Positions 57,546-64,000 of a stretch of 64,000 nucleotides of DNA are shown piece after piece (within the stretch, counting starts at the first letter, position 1; each line of letters begins with the position of its first letter). Under the pieces are notes generated by a model. It was not told the DNA's origin. It did not search any database and worked only from the letters and a program-made list of their open reading frames with translations. The stretch covers positions 227,748-291,747 of the forward strand of contig JAIQDT010003556.1 of NCBI GenBank assembly GCA_021521415.1, read 5' to 3'. This DNA comes from Bidens hawaiensis. Taxonomy: Eukaryota > Streptophyta > Magnoliopsida > Asterales > Asteraceae. The translations under genes were made by a program, and so were the position numbers.

Positions 57546-59021
57546 GACTGCCCTAAGCTGAAACAGAACGACAACAATGGAGGTAATGGAAGTGGCAGTG
57601 GTGGTGGAAACAATGGAAAAGGAAGAGCTTTTGTTATTGGGTCGGGTCAAGCCCGCAATGATCCGTACGTGGTGACTGGTAAGTTCCCTGTGAACGATTG
57701 TTTTGCTTCTGTATTGTTTGACACTGGAGCTGATAGGAGTTTTGTGTCGAAAGCCTTTAGCCAACTCTTAGACTTAACTCCATCTCCGTTAGATGCTAAG
57801 TTTCCTGTTGAATTAGCTGACGGTAAGACTATAGTAACGACTCATGTACTTGCGGGATGTAAGTTGAAACTGTCAGGTCATGTTTTTGATATTGACCTTA
57901 TTCCTTTTACGCTTAGTAGTTTCGATGTCATGGTCGGCATGGACTGGTATCCGAGAACCGAGCAGAGATTATATGTCACGACAAGATAGTCCACATTACT
58001 ACCCTTTCCGGCGAGATCATTTCGATCCGAGGTGAGAGAAGCGGCATGACCACCAGCGTCATTACCCTCATGAAGGCGCAGAAGTATCTACGAAGGGTCA
58101 TCCGGCAATTTTGGCGTAGATTGTTGAGAAACCCGCTGAGGAGAAGCGAATTGAAGATATACCGATTGTGCGAGATTTTCCGGAAGTTTTCCCGGAGGAT
58201 TTGCCTGGACTCCCTCCTATTCGACAAGTCGAATTCCAAATCGAGTTGACACCCGGTGCAGCACCCATAGCACGAGCCCCTATCGGCTCGCACCGGCGGA
58301 ACTTCAGGAACTGTCCACTCAGTTACAAGATTTGTTGGATAAGGGTTTTTTCCGACCTAGCTCATCGCCATGGGGAGCCCCTGTCTTATTTGTCAGAAAG
58401 AAGGACGGGACTTTCCGCATGTGTATCGACTACCGAGAGTTGAACAAGGTGACGGTCAAGAACCGTTATCCTTTACCCCGAATTGATGATCTGTTTGGCC
58501 AGCTCCAAGGATCGAGTTATTACTCGAAAATCGATCTGCGATCTGGTTACCATCAACTAAGAGTGCGCGAAGAAGATATTTCAAAGACGGCTTTCAGAAC
58601 ACGGTATGGTCACAATGAGTTTTCGGTTATGCCGTTTGGTCTAACTAACGCACCAGCCGTATTTATGGATCTCATGAATCGAGTATGCAAGGAGTACCTC
58701 GACAAGTTTGTGATTGTGTTTATTGACGATATCCTGGTCTACTCCAAGGACAAGGCTGACCATGAGGAACACTTAAGGGTAATTCTGGAATTATTGAAGA
58801 AGGAACAACTGTACGCAAATCTCTCGAAATGCGAATTTTGGTTTCGCGAAGTTCACTTTTTAGGACATGTGATCAATGAGAATGGTATCCATGTCGATCC
58901 CCGTAAGGTAGAGGCCATCAAAAACTGGGAAGCACCTAAGACTCCAACTGAGGTGCGACAATTCCTAGGACTGGCCGGCTACTACCGACGTTTCATCGAG
59001 GGATTTTCAAAGATTGATTAA
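57546..59021 (+). pseudogene. gypsy-3 copy 2 protease and RT
   Basis: Protease with LFDTGADRSFVSKAF to FDVMVGMDW, then a 1-nt loss (about 57950) and another near 58096; shared TAG at 58117. RT from 58332 ([46 protein letters not shown]) to the shared TAA at 59019. Catalytic Asp residues intact, frame broken. Confidence 0.9.
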
Positions 59022-61039
59022 TCCCTCACCGCTTTGACTCACAAGGGTACTAAGTACAATTGGGGTGACGCGCAAGAATCCGCTTTTCAACTGTTGAAAA
59101 CCAAACTCTGTAGCGCCTCTATTCTAGCCCTACCCGAGGGAACGGAGAATTTTGAGGTACACTGTGACGCATCGATACAAGGTCTCGGTTGTGTGCTGAT
59201 GCAACTCGAGAAGGTGATAGCTTATGCCTCTCCACAACTACGGGTTCACGAGAAGGACTACACGACCCATGATTTGGAACTCGGAGCTGTTGTGTTTGCC
59301 CTTAAGATATGGAGGCATTACTTGTACGGTACCAAGTTTACCATTTACACCGACCACAAGAGTCTCCAGCATATCTACGATCAGAAGGAGCTGAACATGC
59401 GACAGCGTCATTGGGTCGAGCTGCTTAAGGATTATGATTGTGCCATCAAGTATCACCCTGGCAAGGCCAATGTAGTGGCCGATGCCCTCAGCAGAAAAGA
59501 AACAGATAAACCCAGACGAGTGCGAGCATTGCAACTCACGATTCATGCAAACTTACCCGACCAGATTCGCGAGGCGCAACTCGAAGCTTTGAAAGATGAT
59601 AATCTTCCATCGGAACTCATGCGGGGCATGAACAAGCAACTTGAAACCAGATCGGACGGGGTCCGATATTTTGAGAACCGGATTTGGGTTCCACGGTTCG
59701 GAGAGTTGAGAACTCTGGTAATGGACGAGGCACACAAGTCCTGATATTCTATCCACCCTGGCTCAGATAAAATGTACCATGACTTAAAGGCACTTTACTG
59801 GTGGCCGAATATGAAAGCCGACATTGCCACCTACGTGAGCAAATGCTTGACCTGTGCCAGAGTCAAAATAGAATACCAGAAACCATCTGGCCTGCTATAG
59901 CAACCGGAACTTCCAATGTGGAAATGGGAACACATCTCAATGGATTTTATCACGGATTTACCTAAGACACCGACGGGATGCGATACCATCTGGGTGATCG
60001 TTGACCGGTTGACTAAGTCTGCACACTTCTTAGCGATTAAGGAATCGGACAAAATGGAGAGACTGACTCGTGTTTACATGAAAGAAGTGGTGTCTAGACA
60101 CGGAGTGCCTGTCTCAATCATTTCTGATCGAGATTCTCGTTTCACTTCGCACTTTTGGAAGTCGCTACAAAGCGCACTAGGCACCCGTCTTGATATGAGC
60201 ACAGCATACCATCCTCAGACGGATGGGCAAAGTGAACGAACTATTCAGACCCTGGAGGATATGTTGCGTGCATGCGTATTGGATTTCGGAAAAAGTTGGG
60301 AACCACACTTACCTTTGGTAGAGTTTTCGTATAATAACAGCTACCACGCAGGTATTAAAGCAGCGCCGTTTGAAGCGCTGTACGGACGGAAGTGTCGATC
60401 ACCACTCTGTTGGGCAGAGGTGGGTGACAGCCAAATCATTGGTCCAGAACTGGTACTCGAAACTTCGGAAAAGATTGTTCAAATCCGAAATCGCATGGCA
60501 GCAGCATTAGATCGCCAAAGAGTTACGCCGACAAGCGCCGAAAGCCTCTCGAATTTCAAGTGAATGACCAAGTGTTACTTAAAGTCTCACCTTGGAAAGG
60601 TGTGGTTCGCTTTGGTAAGCGAAACAAACTCAACCCACGATATGTTGGTCCTTACCGGATAACTGAGCGCATTGGTCCGGTGGCGTACCGACTGGACCTA
60701 CCAACGGAACTCAGTGGCGTACACAATGTATTCCACGTATCCAATTTGAAGAAATGCTTATCCGATGAAACCCAAGTAGTCCCTTTGGATGAACTGCAAG
60801 TTGATGAACAGTTACGTTTCATTGAAGAACCAGTCGAAGTTTTGGATTGGGAAACCAAAACGCTCAAGCACAGCAAAATTCCAATCGTTAAAGTTCGTTG
60901 GAACTCAAGACGTGGACCGGAGTTCACGTGGGAACGCGAGGATCAAATGATGAAAAAGTATCCTCACCTTTTTGAAGGGCTAACCAAACACAGAAAACCG
61001 CGAAACCCGGCAAACTGTCAGAAATCACAGGAGGTATGA
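59022..61039 (+). pseudogene. gypsy-3 copy 2 RNase H, integrase and chromodomain-type tail
   Basis: RNase H ([38 protein letters not shown]), TGA after DEAHKS (59742), zinc finger CLTCARVK with a TAG near 59898, integrase core 59916-60563 with [23 protein letters not shown] and an intact [14 protein letters not shown] frameshift follows at about 60519, then [14 protein letters not shown] to the stop at 61037. More of the integrase is open here than in copy 1. Confidence 0.9.
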
Positions 61040-61040
61040 A

Positions 61041-62999
61041 TTAAAACAAAAACCCTAATCATGTATGTAATGCATGATTGATGTGCATGGATAGTGATTA
61101 TGGAGTCTAGAGTGTTATATGAATGCATGATGGTCCATAGATAGTTAATATGTTGAGTTTGGATGCAAATAGTTTCTGGACAGATTGTGTTATTGATGTT
61201 TAATTGACTGTAACGAAGTGTAAATTTGAAAATTGGTTGAGATTATTGATACTACAGCAAACTAGGTTGAGTCTAGTTTCTAAAGAATGTAAATTTGCAA
61301 TTTTTGGAAGTGGAAAAGTTAACTTTTATGATTTTACAAAAACGTTGTGCAAAGCTGAGTTGTTAGACCTGCTGTTAGGTTGTTTTGTAAATGTTATGTC
61401 TCATGAACTACGAGACCAATTGGGTTGGTTCCACTTTTGGAAGTTGACCTATTGAGTTAGGAACCTAACCCAAGTGGTCTTGCATTTATTGGATTTTTCG
61501 TTTAACGGGAATTTCAAATAACATTCTGTTGCGCATGAATTTGACTGTTATGAGTTTGCTGTAATGATTTGATGATTGTGAGAAACCTATGTGAAATAAA
61601 AATATAATAAAATATGTTATTGAAACCAAAGACATATATTCCTCTGTGATGATTTTTGGTAAATTAATTGTGATGCTATGATCGGTGAGATAGTACAATC
61701 TTTCAAGTAGAATTTCTGTCTCGGTGAAACTAGCTGCTGAATGTTGTAAAAATACATGAAACATGATACTTGCTATATAATTGTTATGTTTTGACCAAAT
61801 TGCCCTTGCAGGGAATAATAGCTAATTGATTGTCATAATTTGACCAAATTGCCCTCGTGGGGAATAATGGCTAGTTAATTGTTATGTGTTGACCAAATTG
61901 CCCTTACGGGGAGTAATTGCTAGTGAGGTACTTTATGAATACATGACACGTATATAATTGCTTACACATGTAACGTATCACAAATACCTTTGTTAAAGTC
62001 ACACACGATTCACAAACGAAACACGAAACATGTTATGTGCATAGGTATTATGTGCTGGGTCTAGAGACTCGATAATATTCCGACACTTAGAAAAATCTCT
62101 TTATTGTTTTAGAAAGCTAGAGAGAGTTTTTCTGTGACGCGCGTCTTGGTGAATTATTTTGAGAATACTTCGCAAACAGTGAGTTTCACTTTCCCCTTTT
62201 AAACTTTTTAAACGGTTTTCACTTGGGGGAGATAACATACTCCGAAACGCATTTAAGATTTTGTTAATATAGATTATATATCACTTGTAAAGACTAAGTG
62301 GCAAACGCGTTAACTAAAGTCCTTCATTCACATCGAAACGTTTAATATTGGATAATAGCGAGTCGTTGTTGAGTAGTACTACTGGGTTTGACAAACCCCA
62401 CCCAACGCTAAACTCGACTGGAGGTCGAGTGGGTGTAATCTTGGCTAAACACATACCATGGTCTGGATGACCTGGTGGCAAGGCAAATGATAAACAGTCA
62501 GCTTCGGTGTCGAACACTTAGTAATACTTGTTTTATAGGCTAGCTACCTATAGATATATAATTGACATAACACTATCTGGTAACGCAAAACGTTGTAACG
62601 CAAAACGTTGTAACGCAAAACGCTGTAACGCAAAACGCTGAACGCAAACGCTAAACGCTTTATTTTTATATAACTTGTGAACTCACCAACCTTGTGTTGA
62701 CACTTTTAGTATGTTATTCTCAGGTAGCCGAGGCTGGGCGCGCGGTTTAGGAACATGCATTGCTTGAAACACTTTTAATTATGCATACTTATTTTAAACT
62801 TTTATCACTGGGTTTTAAGTCGTCCTGCGTGACGCAACATTGGTTTCTAAGGTTTTACGCTTCCGCATTTGATTACTCGTAAACGTTTTCATGGTTTTGA
62901 AACTTTGTTTTATGGTTTGATTATAACTAATGATTCCGATCCTGTTAGTTCACACCCTATGACGGTAAAACTCCGTTAGTGGATTTTGAGGGTGTGACA
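61041..62999 (+). repeat. gypsy-3 3' LTR, 5'-truncated
   Basis: Directly after the pol stop (GTATGAATTAAAAC) the sequence enters the LTR at a point matching about 53685 of the middle LTR. The 3' UTR, PPT and first about 700 bp of the LTR are therefore deleted. The rest is intact to GGGTGTGACA at 62999, with four or more TAACGCAAAACG units at 62580-62640. Confidence 0.9.
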
Positions 63000-64000
63000 G
63001 TTTCACCAAAACCAGCTGATGAAATTCCTGACTTTAGCTTACCGTCTTTTGATGCGAGTTGTTTTGGAGATTTTCCTACATTCAGATACCATTAATTCGT
63101 TGAAGAAGATTGTAATTGAGCAAGGTATTAGAATTGACAGTTTAGTGACTGAGAATGAAAGGTTGAGGAAGGAGAATGCTGAACAAAAGAAAATCATTGA
63201 AGATGGTGAGTTGAGGAGAAAACAAAAAGCTGACTCGTTAAATCTTCATATGAGATACTTTACCATACTGGAAGACAAATGGAAAGTCTGAAGATAAAGT
63301 TTTCACTCGAGTATATGGTGGTGAAGCTTTGACTCAAGAAATTAATTTCAGAATGCAATATGACCAAGATCGTGTGGATTCAAAGGGCAAAGAAAATGTT
63401 GATGAGCCAACAATACAATTTGATATACCTGAAGTTGGTGGATCATCTTCTGCTTTTACACATGAACCAGAACAAATTGTTGAGCCTGTATTAGAACAAA
63501 TCAATGTTGAGCCAGCAGTTATTGAGCCGAAGGTGGAGCAAGTCACAGAACAGATTATACCAGCTGTTGCTGAACCTGTAGAGCCTGAGGATGAGGAAGA
63601 AGATGAAGAATTATTGGATTATGGAGATTCTCCATCTCATGATGATAATGATAATGATGATCAGGATGATCCAAGTGCCGGTGGTGGTTTAGGTATGTTG
63701 GTTGGTTCTAGTACAAGTGCAAGTGCTGAAAATGTTAGTGAACTAGTAATTGAAAGTGAACCTACTCAAGAATCTACTCAAGTTGGAGGTAATGTTGAAA
63801 AGCTTGAGAAACTTGATGTCGATCCGATTGCATATAAGCCTCTTGTAAGATTTACAACTACTGGAGAGAAGTTGGAGGAGGGTAAGATCGAGATGACACG
63901 AACTGATCTAGCCAGAATGCTAAACATTACTGAAGAAGAGTTTGATTTTGATTTTGGAAAGGATCTGGGGAATAGTAGATAACAATATTTTGATGAATGT
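63000..64000 (+). pseudogene. ORF3-C: distal half of a copia accessory ORF (probably copia-2)
   Basis: Resumes in mid-ORF: PADEIPDFSLPSFDASCFGD, SLKKIVIEQGIRIDSLVTEN (heptad-like coil) followed by ERLRKENAEQKKII, then the longest clean stretch (63329-63982): DEPTIQFDIPEVGGSS, Val/Glu/Pro repeats, EDEEEDEELLDYGDSPSHDD, GGGLGMLVGSSTSAS, KPLVRFTTTGEKLEEGKIEM and MLNITEEEFDFDFGKDLG. It aligns segment by segment with ORF3-B. A stop after about 63290 and others break it. It continues past the window. The protein is strongly acidic with a coiled coil; function unknown. Confidence 0.75.

Larger units (their letters stand above)
48765..62999 (+). mobile_element. gypsy-3 array: two internal regions sharing LTRs, 5' truncated
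   Basis: Order: truncated internal region from mid-gag (48765-52984), full LTR (52985-55604), full internal region (55605-about 61040), 5'-truncated LTR (to 62999). The two internal regions share derived defects absent from gypsy-2: TAA at 50833/59019, TAG at 49931/58117, and a 1-nt loss near 50093/58279. So the second copy arose by duplication of an already dead element (unequal LTR recombination) and not by a second insertion. The expected TSD at the left end is lost; on the right GTTTC (63000-63004) would be the partner. Confidence 0.88.
28534..64000 (+). mobile_element. copia-2: copia element with ORF3, interrupted by two gypsy insertions
   Basis: 5' LTR (28534-28938), PBS (28959), leader, gag (29393-about 32530), pol (32750-33941 and 44985-47136), spacer (47137-48764) and the distal half of ORF3 (63000-end). 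Its integrase is split by gypsy-2, and its spacer/ORF3 by the gypsy-3 array with an accompanying deletion. The 3' LTR must lie beyond the window. Assigning ORF3-C to copia-2 rests on strand, order and family match to ORF3-B; it is an inference. It inserted into ORF3-B of copia-3. Confidence 0.7.

Noticed and set aside
1..64000. A host protein-coding gene, tRNA or rRNA
   Set aside because: All substantial ORFs show retroelement motifs or lie within LTRs; no tRNA-like cloverleaf or rRNA sequence was recognised by eye. A tRNAscan and protein search would be needed to exclude small ones.

Overview
This window is a plant chromosome segment, most likely from a eudicot. I lean towards Asteraceae because the accessory-ORF and copia gag families look like ones I know from that family, but that is recollection, not something the sequence proves. 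I find no host gene, tRNA, rRNA or CRISPR array. Essentially everything is a nest of decayed LTR retrotransposons: Ty1/copia elements carrying an extra ORF after pol, and Ty3/gypsy chromoviruses with a tRNA-Met primer site (TGGTATCAGAGC), a GPY/F motif and a chromodomain-type tail.

Layout. (1) 1-about 21254, copia-1 (+): pol remnants, a long non-coding spacer, an accessory ORF ('ORF3', 15670-about 20010) behind its own TATA box and intron-like leader, then a 3' LTR. A complete but dead gypsy (gypsy-1, -, 2201-10978, TSD TCATT) sits in its RNase H, and a 1.68-kb LTR-like insert (13005-14685) sits in the spacer. (2) 21255-22061, copia-4 (+): a protease/pre-integrase scrap with an internal duplication. 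(3) 22062-28533, copia-3 (-): 3' LTR plus ORF3; its LTR is split by a solo gypsy LTR (22387-25047, TSD CACTA). (4) 28534-end, copia-2 (+): 5' LTR, PBS, leader, gag, pol, spacer and the distal half of ORF3. Its integrase is interrupted by gypsy-2 (-, 33942-44979, TSD ATATG), and its spacer/ORF3 by a gypsy-3 array (+, about 48765-62999) arranged truncated internal, full LTR, internal, 5'-truncated LTR.

Relative order follows from the nesting: copia-4 is older than copia-3, which is older than copia-2, which is older than gypsy-2 and gypsy-3; copia-1 is older than gypsy-1. Every coding region has stops, frameshifts or deletions, so none of these elements looks autonomous.

The most interesting theme is ORF3 of the copia elements. 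In copia-1 it has a gene-like 5' architecture (TATA box, leader exon, about 199-bp intron with GTAAGT donor and TACTAAC branch box, ATG). A reiterated motif, TCGAGCA, recurs on the same strand both upstream of that promoter and in the U3 part of the LTR. In copia-2/3 a different motif, CGTATAAGT, shows the same dual placement. This suggests LTR retrotransposons that run a second, internally promoted gene with LTR-type control elements. A second theme is an extra ORF upstream of gag ('ORF0': coiled coil plus a variable acidic tail) in the gypsy-2/3 family.
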